Shown piece after piece: positions 1-15,200 of a stretch of DNA of 64,000 nucleotides. The notes below the pieces were generated by a model that was given only the letters and a program-made list of their open reading frames with translations, was not told where the DNA came from and ran no database searches. This DNA comes from Tubiluchus corallicola (lineage: Eukaryota > Priapulida > Priapulimorpha > Priapulimorphida > Tubiluchidae): positions 273,877 through 337,876 of the forward strand of contig JAQGDQ010000167.1 of NCBI GenBank assembly GCA_030141605.1, in the 5' to 3' direction. The translations under genes were made by a program, and so were the position numbers. Every line of letters begins with the position of its first letter. Within the stretch, counting starts at the first letter, position 1.

Positions 1-230
1 CCCTCAATCCTTTTTCTAAAATGATTTTGAAACTTGCTTTTTTAAAAGGAATATGGTTTTTGCACACAAGTTAAGTTTATGATGAATTTACAAGTTCACA
101 AAATTAAACTTGACACAATGAAACGTAATGTTTTTAATATAATACTTGCCAAATATACGACTATGCACTTATACATATGACACAACTACAGGCTCTTGGG
201 AAGGAACAACTGAAATTGAGAGATACTTAC

Positions 231-3200
231 TTAAAATTCAAACCTTTGAAGCTGAAATGCGTCTCTACAATTCCAGTAGTTTTTACCCTAGTCCGCAACA
301 CGTCTTGCTCTGTAGGTATGTAATTTGGGGCAGAAATACGCTCCAGTTCATTTAAATAGCTGTAGTGAAAATGCATAACGTAACTAGGAAGCATCATTAA
401 AATGCATAAACAATGTATGTATATATGCAAAGTACAGATCAGCTGCAAAGCAATCATATTATTTGGTTTGCATGCTTAAGGTGGCAATCCAATACTTTTG
501 AATATTCTCTGTTGTAACTAGGGGTGAACATCGAATGTTCGAATCGAATTCGCTGCAAACAAGGTTTTTTAGTGTGAATTTGATTCGTACCTAAAATTAT
601 AAATTAGAATAGTCCAGCACTTCAGCCACATACATTCCTTATTATTAAAATGTTTGAAACTTCAGCTGTGATTTCTGTGCACAATTTTTAAATAAATTAT
701 TAGTGATTTTACGGCAGAACAAAATAGAATGTAAGATCGCTTTTTACTGGCAGTTCAAAAATTTGTTGTAAAATCTTTCAAACAGAGTTAAAATTTGATT
801 CGAATTCGCTTTCTGGTAGAAAATGCTGAGCCCTAGTTGTAACTTGTACTCTGCCGACATTACAGCAATGTCAAAAATGCGCAACAAATGCACAGCTTCA
901 TCAGCACGTGATGATTTATGCAAATTTTCATAGATATTTTAGTATCTAAAACATCTTAAAAGCAGAGTTCAATAATTAAATTTAGGAGCATTCATATGGC
1001 TCTTCAGAGTAAGACAAAACATTTCGTATCAGTATCCAGCAAATCTATTATGTGTTTTACCAAATGAGAATTGTTTAGCTTTGTACAGCAACATACCAAC
1101 AAAAATGTATATATAGTTACATTTTATAGGTGGCAATTTTTTAGTTTTAAAATACCCAACAAAGAAAATTAGTACTACTCAGAACAAAAATAATTCAAGC
1201 ATACTGTTTGTGCTCATATTGTACTGTATAATGTATAAAATAATTTTTTCGGCCAATTCGAATAATAAAAATCAAAATACATTTCAAATTTTTACAATAA
1301 TTAGGTTTTTACTGGGTAAAAAATAACTGTGCACTAAAAACTGGAAGTACTGCATCCTAGTATCTATTTTTCTGGTAGCCTTAGCTGAATTGTTTCCAGA
1401 AAATTAATTTTAATTCAAGTAATAATGATAACATAGATGTACAATGCACTGTACAGATGTCACAAATCTCAAATTTTCCAATTTCAATCAAATCCAAATC
1501 TGATTTTACAATAACTTTTGAACCAGACAGAATCTGAATTTCATTCTGAGACAGTTTTAAAGGTTTGAATCCGACGTAGACATTTTTTGAGACCAATCAA
1601 ATTTGTGTTTCGCAAAACAGTGCGCATCTACGTGTATAATGTTACATTATGTGTGGCTAAAAATAGAATTAACAAGAGTTATAATTAATACAAAACTGTT
1701 CGTGTGTGTACTGTGTATGGTATTTGAGCATTAGTCTTCATTCTATTAATTGACAGGATCATGTTTGCTTTTTAATGCATGTATTTTATAAGTCTTTCTT
1801 TTTTGTTTATTTTGAGATGTATCGTGATAATCGACATTTAGTTACTTGTGTGAAATTGAGTTGAAGTTACAGTTGAAGGGCCTATCGAGTGCAACATTTG
1901 TTTGTTTGTTTGTTGGTTTGTTCTTTGCTGCTTGTGTCAGTTGTACCTATATACAAGTTATTCATGATCTTTTGCTGTATTGCACAATAGGATCATCATT
2001 CACGTATCGTACACATATAAATATAAGACACTAACAAAAAGTAACATGTTTATTAAATTCAAAAACATGTTGTTTACATAATATGATAACCAGTAAAACA
2101 TAAGTCTCTCACAAGCTGTTAATAGCACTACTAAGTTAACTAAATGCAACAGTAATGTTTTATAAATAGGAGTGGCTGTTAGGTGACCATCACGGTCTTT
2201 TGCCACCAGGTATCAATGCAGTTATAATGAACTATATGTATATGGAATGGGACAAACAAATTAATCTAATCTGCAGAAAAGTACTTGATTACAAGCCAGG
2301 GACCAGTCTTTTAGCCTATGACGCTACGATGTCTTATATATATAAAACAGAGACTGCTAAATTGCCAATCATGGAGATAGTAAATACTTCACTGTCTTGC
2401 GGAAATGCAAGCAATTTCCTGTAGTTTATACGACTCTACTCATCCCAAGGTAAACAGATCAGAATGGCTCGTATATCTGGCACGCGTCAATAATACATAT
2501 AAGCTTCATGCAGCGTATTTTATGCTTGGACCAGTATTATTAGAGTTCAACAGCGGGTTAATGACGACAGATTGCATTGCTCACGCTAGCTAATAAGAAA
2601 GCAAACTAATCTCACCACTATGAAATACATGCAATAAATTGACATAGACGTAAATGGCTCACCGAGAGCATTATTGTAAATACATCAGTCTGTGTGTGAG
2701 TACAGAACAGCTAATTCAGCTAGAAGATACTCCACAGTTCCTCCCACACACAAGTGCTACTGAACAAGCATCACGCATTATATTAAAGGAAAGGCCAGAC
2801 CTTCTAGGAGGTAGGTTAGGTTTATTCAATGTTCACGAAAAACGTTAGAAGGATTCAGTAATAAAACTGCAATAAGCGCCTCGTGTAAATAGTAATACAT
2901 CACTTTAAAGTCGCAATCACTTCATGCTTGGCCACTCCCACTTTCAATGCCCATTCTTCCAAAGGTGTCATTCGTCTTGAAGAAAAGTAGCACACTGCTA
3001 ATCTTTATCAAAGGTATAATAAGATTTTACAAAAAAATTACATAGCTAATTTTGTAATATTTTTGCGAGAACCTTGAAGATGAAGATAAAGGTAAAGATG
3101 AAAACGTTTAAAGCAGTTCCTATCAAGATGAATATTTTTAAATCATTTGCCATCAAGACAAAGACATTTAAATTTATGTCAGTTCCTACCAAGATAAAGA

Positions 3201-6200
3201 CTTTTAAATAATTTCCTACTTTGATGCAAACTTTTTAACTATTTCTTACATAGATGAAGACTTTTTAACAATTTCTTACATAGATGAATACTTTTGCATC
3301 AGTTCCTACAAAGATGAAGACTTTTTAACAATATCTTAATTAGATGAATACTTTTAACCAGTGCCTATCAAGATGAGGACTTTTAGTCATTTCCTATCAA
3401 GACGACAACCTTTCAATCATTTTCTACACAGCTAACAATTTTAGCTATTTTGTACATCTATAAACAGAAATTCTTAAACACTTTGTAACATACACAAAAC
3501 ATTGAAAATAGCTGATCACCCGAACACACGTCAACTATTCTAGTTATATTATTTTTCGTGATCAATTCTTTCACACAAAGTCCTTCAAAAATACTACTAT
3601 CATTGCTTGATCTCCCAGTAATAAAGCCATTTCTTGCTCACCCAACTTCTTGAAGCCAAGGACATTTTTGCTACGAAAGGAGGTCTCTTGAGAGGGCTGT
3701 AAATTACTATCTACTGCTAATCAGCTCGTCCATCTGAACCATACAAGCAATTTCCGCGAAAGTTTCACTTCTATTATACGTAGAACAAAGTCGTTTAATC
3801 TGCACAGTGAATCACATGTTACAAGATAAAAATATTAAAAAACAAACCACATTGATTGAAGTGACATAAAACAAATTTAACGATGTCGAAGACAAATGAT
3901 TAGATAAACACAAATTAGAATTTTGATGCTACAAAATTAGGTATTCCAGTCATGCAAACATCCTCAAGTGTTTATCACTGTGGGCAAAGCCAATGGGAAT
4001 TGTTGATTTTACGTCTTTATGCCAGAATCATCATCGAGTTAAGCATCAGCAAAAGAGCTTTGCAATTAGTTTTTATCAGTAATTTTTGGAAATTCTCATG
4101 GTTTCAGACATTGTTCTTGGTCTTTCTTGTTCCAGAAATTAGGAATGAGCAGAAAAAATGTCACACTAATACAGTCGTAGAGATAAAGACAACAACCTAA
4201 TGACAACAACTAAGGAACCAAATTTACTCGACAAAGAAGATTTTTCACTTAAAATTACTATTATAATGAGAATGCATGATTTCCTTCTGATGAACAATAT
4301 CAATGAACAGCTACATCTCTTACCATTTAAACAATGCTTCACAAAAATCTACCAGGGTTCTTCCTGTATTTGAAAATATAAACTACACTAAACAGCACGG
4401 GGTTTCCTTTTACATTTTTGAACATTAATAGGTTTCTACTACATAAAACAGATAAGCTACCACTTTCTTTATCAAGTGCAAAATTTAAAATACAGAAGTT
4501 CCAAAGTCGTACTCAGAAAAAAAAGATTGTCCCACTTATTGGGTTAAAGATTGTAAATTTACTTACTAAGGCGCAGAATCGTTCAACTGAAACTCTCGTG
4601 ATCGCATGAAACATTCTTGGACGCCACTGTCTCTCCACAGCTTCTTCATGATATCGGCAAGCTCAGGTGGCATTTCTCCCTCATCGCTACTGCTAACAAG
4701 ATTAAAAAGCTGACGAGCATCATGCTGAAAAAAGGGGTGACTATTTAGCATTACATCAATTATGACGAATCATACATCAAAACTATATCATAGTAATTTA
4801 TCCTTCTCCTTTTTACTCTTTGTTTTGCTTTCCATTTACTTCTGTTTTTTTCACTTTTCCTTTTCTCCTGTTCCCTGCCCTCTTTAACCCGCTTCTGTCT
4901 TTTCCCATTTGTTATCCTTGCTTTCTTTTAGCATCAATCTCGTCTCCTTCACTCGTTACTTCTCTTAGAACTGTTTCGTATACTAAAAAAATCTGAAAGT
5001 ATTAATTTTTTAATTTGCTGCCTCAAACCACATTCACCCATGTTTCCACAAGCAGAGATCCATGTTTAATCAAGGACTCTACCGCAATCCATTTTTCAAC
5101 ATTAGCTCAGGTTAGCTGTCAACCGCTTAGGAGAGTGTTCATGTGTTGGTTGTTTATGTTACAAAATGGTAATGATTTGAAGCAACTAGGTTTTTACAAT
5201 AAACAGTAAGTGCAACTCTTTGCTCACCGCTCGGTCGGGATCACCAAAATTTATTTTCAGTTGGCCCATGGCACGTATAATTGCTATCATACTCTGTATT
5301 GTGTTGCTGAAGACAACAGGCTTGTACTGTATGCAGTCATCCTGCGTGTAGCCGCTTTCGTGTATTATTCTGAAAAAAAAATTGCCAAACAACCCATTAT
5401 AAAACAAGCAACTGATTTTACCACCAGAGGTAATCACTATTCAGTAGATGGGCACGTTCAGGCCCTCACATGAAAGCTATTACAGGCAAAAATTTATTTT
5501 AACAATATTCTTTCACCATGTCGCAAAGGCGGTTTAGGTTTTTGTTTTTGTAAATATTTTTGAACTTTTAATCTTTTTAACTCTTTTACAAAAAAGGGGA
5601 AAGCAATTATTGGGCGACTGAAAACCCAGAGTTTTAAAATTCAAGTCCGCATTTCGCGAGGTGCCAATATATGAGTAGAATAAAGTTTGTTAATATTGAA
5701 ATTCAATTTATAGAAAACAAGAACGATAAATTTAAAATATGTGGATAGTTATATTTACATTACACAAACATCTAACTAGTGGTATTTACAAGGATTATAT
5801 GAAAAAAAAAACGATTACATGACATCTTTTTACTCAAAACAGCAATGGCCTTCCGGGCCTTACCCAGACCTATTCCTATAGATGCGATTAAATGCCTTAC
5901 ATATGCACCATACATGGGTAATAACCATTTCACTGTATATAAGAACTACAACGAGAATAGACCTAATCAGTCAGCAGCGGCTCGTGTATACGTACTGTGG
6001 AACTGCAGCACCTCTTATTTTCACTCAACATTATCGATAACATTCAATATACTAAGTCTTTTGTCTTTAGTTCTTTCTTTATACTTGTATGGAACCGGAT
6101 CATGTGAGAGTAGTACTGTTTGCTTCACAGCCCAGCACGATGCGCTCCAGCAACATGGTGTTTGGCTGTTGTGCACATGTCTGAGCCCAGGTAAAGAAAG

Positions 6201-9200
6201 TATTGTCGCTCACACAGTTTGCTGTCAGTGGTCGCCTGCTCACCGTGAATGGATCAAGCTTGAACTACGACAATTTAGGTATTAGTAAGCAAAATATATT
6301 TTTTTATTTAGGATTTTGTCAAGTTTATGTATATCTGTTTCTTTGTTTAAAATTACAATTACAAATTACAACATTAAAATTACATATGTTTGATTCGTTT
6401 TTTCACAGTATTAAAAGAATGGCTAAAAATTTTCTGAAACACCACACCCACTAATTTTAGCTACGAACCGCCTAATGGCTTCTCTACTCCATTTTTCGAT
6501 TTTTAGTTATTACTGATGCCGTACAGTTCTCTATCCTTGTGTAATCAAGTTAACAAAATCGATTGATTAAAGCACAGTCACTCTAAATCAAATTAAATCA
6601 AAAATGTTCCCGCAGCAGAAACTAATTAATTAATGCATAATGCTAAAATCTAGATTGTCAGATTTCCCATGAGATAGTGCATTAATTAAGGGGCTACACT
6701 AGAGACTAATGATGACAACTGAAGCACGTTTCACAAATTAAGTTTTGTCATAAATAAAGCCACTCTGAATGAAATGCTACGCTGCACACCAGAACGTATA
6801 ATCTGTGTAATTAGTGTTTGCTAATCAGTAGTATTGCAATAGAGCACAAAAACCCTTCAAAATTACAAATTAAAAAAAAGCCAAGTGCAAATAACATAAA
6901 ATAAATAAACAATAAATCATTTGTTAATTACAGGTTTGGGTTAAATTTAACAATTTAATATTAAAATCACCAAAAAGCATTCATGCAGTTTAAAACAAAA
7001 ATTAATACTTGCATGTATCAAGTATATGTAAAGCCCAACAATGCTTATATTATTATTAATATTTTTCATTCAATATTTATTTCAATACGTAAGAGACCAT
7101 ATAAAATACAAATACCACTATAAAGCCCGACAATGCTTACAAATATTAGTATTATTTTTCATTTAACATTTATTTTACTCTACAAAAGACCATATGAAAT
7201 ACCAAAACCATTACAAAGCCCATCAATAGAAGTTGAAGTTGAGTCAGCTAGCTCGGTTAAAGATGAGTCCATATGAAATATCAATATAGCTAAAACTTGG
7301 ACTACATTATTTACCATATATTTGAGTAGAACACGAACAAGTGGAAACATTTAGAAGGGCAATTTTTCAGTATGACAAGCTGCAAGCTGAAATCCAGCAT
7401 TTAAAGACAGGCCTACTAAACGTGATCATTATCAAAGTCATGCTAAGGTGAGATACTGAACCAGCAGAAGTGTATTAACCACATTCGTAAGTGGATACAG
7501 TCTCCCTTAACAAAATAAACAGCCACGATCAGTGTGATAAATGCAACTGTTCTGAACGAATATTGAATCAGTCAATCACCCATCCATTAACTGGCCAGCC
7601 TCTGTGCCATTCATGACTTCGGTCACCAAGCACAAAGCTGTGACCACTCAGCAACTGCTTGATAATGCTCATCTCAAATTAAATGATATACGTTATTTGT
7701 GAAAGATACTGTAAATGCGACTGAGTGTAAACAGTTTGAATTTTTGAATAAAAATGAATTTATACTAGACTGGATCCGTCAAAATTAACTTAAATAATGT
7801 TTTATTTTTATTGTACTCCCCTAGACTAACTATTACATCATTCACTATCCCTTTTTGTGTAAATTATTACATTGTGTAAATATTCTTAGTTTTCTATGCT
7901 GCTCACAAAGTGAAAATTGTACTACAATTTTGAAATAAATAATGATAATAATTATGAATGTTATTTGGTTGTCAAATTTTGTGTAACAAACAAAGGAATA
8001 TAAGATAATTGGTTACATAAATATAAAAATTAAAAGGCCAAAAAGCAAAGAAAACGAAACTGAAAACACAAAAATTTTCATCTGCTTTTTAATTCTTGCA
8101 ATTCAAAGTTTTTTAAATGTGCGTTTATTAAACGTCTATAGTTACATGCACCAGCAAACATGAAAACCCAGTTTCTTTGGTCACATCTTTCTCATTTGTG
8201 ATCAATATGGCAACCTCAATTCCCAGGCAGATGTTGCAAGACTAGTAATCTTAAAATGTCAACAGTGTTCACTACATCAATTTATCTGCTTCTTCTTCAC
8301 ACGATAAATGTCTGCAAGCTAGCTCGTTAATACAGACTGAGTTTAAACTGAAATGTTAAGCTCCATTAAAATGCCTCACATGCAGCAAACGATGAAGTTT
8401 GGTCGTGATTTTGATTTAATAAGGCTATTTAAGAATTTAGGCATACCTAGAATACAATGAGAGTGGCAACGATAATTGCAGAAAACAACTGTCAATGTTT
8501 CATATGCAGGGTTCACCCAGAATTTTAAAATAAATTTCCCTGACTTTTCCCTGACAAAATATTGATTTTCCACGATCAAGATAAGCAGAAAATGCATTAC
8601 CAGTATACATATTCATGCATTTTTGTGTATGGACATTCACACATATTCTTATATATGTGTTGGCCAATCATTATTTTTGGAACAGAAATCGAAACTGGGA
8701 GTCTGCCATACCAAAATTTTATTTGAGCACCGCTGAAAAATATGTTTCTGAAAATATCGGTTCAAGGTGATTATTTTAGCCTCTTTTTTAGAGATCGTTT
8801 TAGCCTCTTTTTCTTTTTTCAAGATGAAAATTTTACACATATCTTTTTTCATTTGTGAGTGGTAATACGGTGTATCTTCGGGCTAGGTCTTTAAGATGAT
8901 AGACACAATGAAAATGCTAAAGTTTGCTAATATTTACTAATCTTTCATTATCCGAACTGATCTGCATATTCGATCCGAATTTAGCTAACCTATCCGGTTA
9001 TAATCTGAATCCAGAAGCCAATTTGAGGAAATATGCTATAATATCCGGTATTCGCTATCCGGCAAAAAAGTGTATCCAGGGCAACACTAGAGCAAAGATG
9101 TGACAAACAAACCAGGTAACTTATTGTGCGCACAGTTCACTTATTATGCAAGTACTACTTACTTCATTTGCTTAACAATAGTACTCTTTCCCGATTCGCC

Positions 9201-12200
9201 GGCACCTGAAATGCACAAAATGCACACATTTTAGAAAGTTTAAATAATTTGCAAACGTGTCAGTAATAAATTCAAGCTGTTTCACAAACTAAGTTAATTA
9301 CAAAATTTCAAAAGTGATCGCTTGGAAATTTAGCGTGGGGCATCTGGCACGCAGAGTGTTTGAAAAGAAAAACTATGCTAACAAATTCATGCTATAATGT
9401 ACCACAATACTATACCAATAAGTGTGGTCATAACAAGTTATATGGTTGGAAAATTTGAAAACTGACGCAAAAAACATAAGATTATTTTACATCATTGTTT
9501 TGAATGTAATGCAGATTTCCAGGTTCATTTTCCCATGTCGACTGTATTTTTAATGAACTGTTTCTTTTGGAACAAGCTATACAATTTTAACTCACTCCTG
9601 TAGTTTACAGACTGTACATCAGCGAAGTGTTTACATTGCGGTTTCAAAAGCGTCTTAACGCATAAACAAAAAGCTTAGTATCCTAAACACCATTAATCTG
9701 TGGAAACTTCAACCACAGTAATCTGTGCATCTGCTAAAACTTGAACTGCATTCATAGTGATCCACCCAGAAGTAAAGCCATAGCATACTAGCCACTACAC
9801 AAAAAGTTTAACCACATTCTAAGAGTTTAATCACAACATAATAATATGTCATTCGGGATTAGTGGCCATTATTTTTACAGCTTTCAGTAGAGTCCAACAA
9901 AACATTGCAAATATTAAATCTGACCAAAACTAAATTGAGCGCAAAAATGAAAAGTTTTTAATACACGTATAGTATGCACTAATTACTAGTACACTACTTA
10001 GTAGTATAAAATGAGTTCCAATAACATATCTTGTAGGAGTTTTCTTTAAAACTAAAAATTAAACTTGTGTTTACATTTTAGCGTAATGCTACCAGCCTAG
10101 CAGGAAATTATCAACAGCAATTATACTAAAACTGAAAACACAAAATATTTTGAGTAACTAATATTAAGTAAGTAACAGATATTAGGTTAAAGTTAGTTGT
10201 AAACCTGTACTTAACTTTGCAAAGCACTTAAATTTATATATATTTATTTTTCAAAATGTATCTGTGTTTTAGCAAGAAATACACTGGTATCTATGCCTAC
10301 ATCTATCTCAAAATTTATAAATGCAATCTAATTTATGATATATGTAATAAAGTAGCATTAATCATAGGCCCACAGCAGGAATGAATTTTAAAAGTCACAA
10401 TTGTTAACTATTTTACTATCCTAAAAGATTCACTTTGACTTATTAGGTATACACTAAACATTTATAGATATAAAGATTCTGCAAATCAAGGGTGTGGGTG
10501 TAAACAGGGTTCCCAGAGAATTTAAAAATAAATTTCCCCGACTTTTTCCTGACCAAATATTGATTTTCTATGACCAAGATAAGCAGAAATTGCATTACCA
10601 GTATACATATCCAAAAATTTTTGCATAAAATTTACACTGATATATAATGTGTTGCCAATCATTATTTTGGGAACAGAAATTGCAACTGGGGGCCTGCCAT
10701 AGCCAAACACGAATTGCTGAAAAATATATTTGGGAAAATATCAGTTCACCGTAATTGTTTTTGCAACCCTTTCCAATTTCCCTGACCTTTTGCCCTATTT
10801 TTTCTGACTTTTTACCAAATTATCTTTATCATTGACTTTTCCATGATTTTCCAAACAGTTTGTATTCTCAAGGATTTTCCTGGCTGTGGGAAGAACCTTG
10901 TGCAAATCTACTGGATGGTTTAACACTGCAGTAGTACATGCAAAACTAACTTAAATTAATCTCACTTTCAAAATTATTGTTATATATCCCGAAAGTTACA
11001 ATTTAGTTTTTTCACATTTGAAACAGGAATATTCGGTATCCTGAACTGTAGACAGTAATGGGTACAGGTTGTTTATTTCCCTCAACATCAATGTACCATG
11101 TATTACTTGTAACACTCAGACTTATCTGCGGCACCTCTTCTAAATAGGAGAGACATGTGCTAGCCAGATGTGCTAAAACCAGACAGTAGGAGCTTGGAAA
11201 GCCACACAACCTCCCGCTAAAGAAGCCAAAGACGGGAAGTTTTGATAAACACAGTGTTGTTCAGCTGATGAAGCCAAATCACTTCAGGGGGATAGCATGG
11301 AGCATGCAGAAAATTGCAAAAACTTTGTTCTTACAGACTTACAGGTCTATTGAACTTGACAAGCTAATGAATTTCAATTTAATTTAATGTGAAAATGAAA
11401 ATTTTGACAGATGCCATGAGCTCACGTGGCAGCACAATCGTGGATTTTTCAGCTGCACTGTTGGTCTTTATTTTATTTGATAAGTTTGTAACTGTAATTT
11501 GATGATTTCAATGTCTAACATTCCTGCTTTCCTTTTTCAATAGGACATGGATGTTTATTTTCTCCAATAATGTGTCACAAATTCCATTTTACAAAAAAAC
11601 TTTATCCTTGGAGATAGGATGAGGAAAAACTGTAGGTCATCCAGACACTCATCCCTAATGTCGACTCATTTGGACACCTACACGAAAAATGTAGACATTT
11701 GATCATGTTAACTCTCATTAAAAGGTTTGTGAAAAATGGAAAACTTTTGAGATGGCCAAACTAAGTCAATTCCTAATGTTCCAGTCAAAAGATAAGAAAA
11801 AGCAAGTTCATTAATGACAAGACATACATCGCAGCATTATTTAGAACAATAAACCAGAAATAGTTTTAATAGAAGCAACCGAATTTTACAAGAAAACTGC
11901 ATTTGATAAAGAATGTAGCAGTAACAGCAGCATTAGTAGTAATGGTAGTGGTGGTGGTACAGACATTGGTATTGACCGTGAAAGTAGGCAGCAGGCCTAG
12001 TGGTATTGTGGTACTTGATGATGATGGCGGCAGCGGTAGTAGAGAGTATATGCACAGTCAACTTGCTTTTTTATTCATATCCATGCATACGGAACAGTTA
12101 CCAGGTAAAATGTTCACACGACACCACAAATATGTCATAAACAGATTTCAAAAATTTATCCATTTTTCAAAATAGTGCTTGTATAACCTGGGTTTCAGCC

Positions 12201-15200
12201 TTTCTGAAGCAATTTCTATCAATATGAAATTTAGACTAATAAAGATGATTTATATGATTATATCATGTGTTAAACTGTTAAGTGACTCCATATGGTGCGA
12301 GTCACATGAATGCTATACAACATAAACAAAAGCTATAGATAAGCAAGGTTATATTTTGTACTTCAGCAAAGTAGTTATATGTATATACCTTCCTATATAT
12401 GTACTGAATTACAAAGAATGCAACAAACATACTTATTTAGTAGTTAAAGCAAAAGCCAAGTCGCTCGTCCAAGTTGAGCTTATTTTGATATTCACGAAAA
12501 ATGTTAGAAAGTTTTAGCAATATCGAGATCGCTTCAAGCTTGGGCGCATCCCATTTTGAGCAAAAAATTGCATTGCGTTATCTGGTTACTGTTAGGTGCT
12601 TGAGCATACTTTTTGAAGCTGTAGTTACTATTATTAACTACAAACAATTCAACACGTTAAACAAGAGACTATCGATAGTATTTTTTGCTTTTTGATGAAT
12701 GCTGTTGCCCAGTATGTAATGAAAACCAGTTACTGACAATAACATAACAATCTCCAACTCGTTAGAGTTAGTTAATGGCTTAGATGCACTTTTAATAGGA
12801 CTGTGTCTAAGAGAATGTGTTTCTGAAAGAACAATGGACTGTGGTTTTCCATGCTGAACTGTTACCATAATATGTAATGTGTAAATGTTATTTTCAGTTG
12901 TTGTATGTAAATTATTAATTTGTAAAATGCTTGTTGTATTCAGTCATTTAAGTAATACTTAACTAAATGGAGTCAATTACAAAATAAAAATGCAAACTAA
13001 CCCTGCTACAAGATCCAGTACCTGCTAAAGTAATTAATAAGCAAAACCAGCTAATATAAAGCCATGCTTATTAGACATAGACATGTCTATGTCTATGTCT
13101 AATAAGTATGGCTTTTAATTATGTCTATGACTAATAAGCATGGGTTTTAATTAGCTGGTTTTGCTTACAACAACGAAATTTCTACATATAAACACAAGTG
13201 GTGGTCTATGACAGCCTCACGATACATTTAGTGCCACATTTATTGTAGTCAACAATTCTATGAACATAGTTTTTTGTTTTAGTGAGTATCTTTTACTTAT
13301 CTTTTTCATCTTGCTTTCTAAAGGCATCTTAACACATCTTTTTTTATTATCTTATCTTATAAAGATAAGATCGTAACTTATCTATTTTTACTTTATTTCT
13401 TAATTTAAAAATATGACTGACCAGACTGGATCGCATATATGTGTATGTATATAAATAGCTAGAAAAATGGAAAAAGGAATTTTTTAATAGAAGTAATTTA
13501 CTGGTTATTTTTTTTTCAGTTTTCAATTTAAGCATTTATTACTCCCTATCATTCACGCGAGTGTTTATAAAACGTCTTGTATAATCAACTTATATTTTTC
13601 TTACTAGTCACTCACAGATTTATTGTATTAATATTTAAACATGTGAGTCGAGTTTCAGTGAGCTAAGCGTCCAGTTCAGATCTCCTGAATATTGTAAAAT
13701 AAACGTATACACAAGTTTGCACTTAGCGATGATTCACACATTATTATTAGTTTACTCACACTAGCTTACATGCTGTAGCTAGTAACTGTATGCCTGTCAC
13801 TATCTCTTAAGCTACTATTAGTTAAAGGATGTGGAAAATCCTAGTTGGTCTGCTGAATTCTTGGGACCATTAATAAGTTTACTAAAGGAAATACAGCAAA
13901 ATACAGTAACATCAGGCAAGTTGCAGTCATTCCCAAATAATAATCTTACTCAGCCGACCTCTTTAAATAATAGATAAACATAGGTATGAATTTCTCTTCC
14001 TTATCTAGCACTACAACCTAAACCATTTTCTACATTTTTGCTGAAGAACTACACAATTTTTTCCTTGCAGCCTTTATGGTGGAAAACATGTAGAAGTGCA
14101 AGTGTTTTGGGTCTGCAAATGCTCTATGTCGCTACTACTTATGGTGTGTTAGGTCTGCAAATGTTTTATGCCACTACTACTCCTGGAGTGTGAGGTCTTC
14201 AAATACTTTATGCCACTACTACTTGTGGAGTGTGAGGTCTTCAAATACTTTATGCCACTACTACTTGTGGTGTGTGAGGTCTGCAAATGATTTATGCCAC
14301 TAGTACTTGTGGTGTGTGAGGTTTGCAAATGCTTAAATGCCGCTACTATTAGGGACACGTTAGGTCTGCAAGTGCAAAATGTGAATACTACTTGTGACAT
14401 GTTAGGTCTCCAAATGCTTTATACCACTACTGCTTGTGATGTGCGAGATGTGCAAATGCTTTAGGCCACCGCTATGCGTGGTGTGTTAGATCAATAAATG
14501 CTTCATGCCACTACTATTACGGTGTGTCAAGTCCGCAAATGCTTTAAGCCACTACCGGTTGTGATGTGTTAGGTCTGCAAATGCTTTAAGCCACTACCAG
14601 TTGTGATGTGTTAGGTCTGCAAATGCTTTATGCCACTACCGCTTGTGATGTGTTAGGTCTGCAAATGCTTTATGCCAGTACTATTAGGGTGTCAGGTGGG
14701 CAAATGCTTTATGCCACTACTGTTTGTGATGTGTTGGGTCTGCAAATGCGTTTAAGTTTATAATAAAATGAAAATCTGTGCATTTTACACCTCAGTTGCA
14801 AAATGCTAAAAAACTAAACATAAGTACTTCAAAAATGTTCTAATTTCTTATACAGTCAAACCGCTTCATACTGCTTACTTTGGCAAAAAAGTTGGCATTA
14901 TGTGAATTTTATGGGTATTATAAAGAGGTTCATAAATACGTACACATCTACGCAAATATATGTGTATTTTGTCTTGCCAAAATATGGGCATTAAGGGAGG
15001 TTGGCATTAAAAATGGGGTGTTATGACAAGGTATGATTGTAATTCTAACTAATATATTTTCCCTTCAATAAATAATTAACATGCTACAAAATTATAAGAT
15101 TTTTTTCCCATAGTCCAGGTTCTACATTTCAGGGAAGTACTTACAGTGATTTATTTACAAGAAAACCTTTTAATTTAAAAATATCATGACTGACCTGGGT

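Larger units (their letters stand above)
360..4566. other. Intron 4 of the Galpha gene
   Basis: A 4.2-kb AT-rich intron between exons 4 and 5. It contains the hAT-type MITE at 519-835 and the degenerate 30-bp tandem array near 3075-3430. The short open frames at 2200-2850 and 3952-4200 show no recognisable domain or splice logic. I see nothing else here. Confidence 0.8.
5370..9162. other. Intron 2 of the Galpha gene
   Basis: A 3.8-kb intron. It holds one copy of the dispersed repeat family at 6128-6470, one copy of another at 8507-8850, and short duplicated segments near 7020-7210. A 146-codon open frame at 5845-6285 has no recognisable domain and runs into the dispersed repeat, so it is not called as a gene. 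Confidence 0.7.

Noticed and set aside
5845-6285. 146-codon plus-strand frame, the longest outside the called genes
   Set aside because: Lies in Galpha intron 2, runs into a dispersed repeat, and shows no domain or conserved motif.
14149-14400. Repetitive 83-codon minus-strand frame
   Set aside because: It is produced by the 42-bp minisatellite (a multiple of three); no start context, splice sites or domain.
14105-14755. Possible CRISPR-like array
   Set aside because: Repeats are contiguous with no unique spacers, and the genome is eukaryotic.
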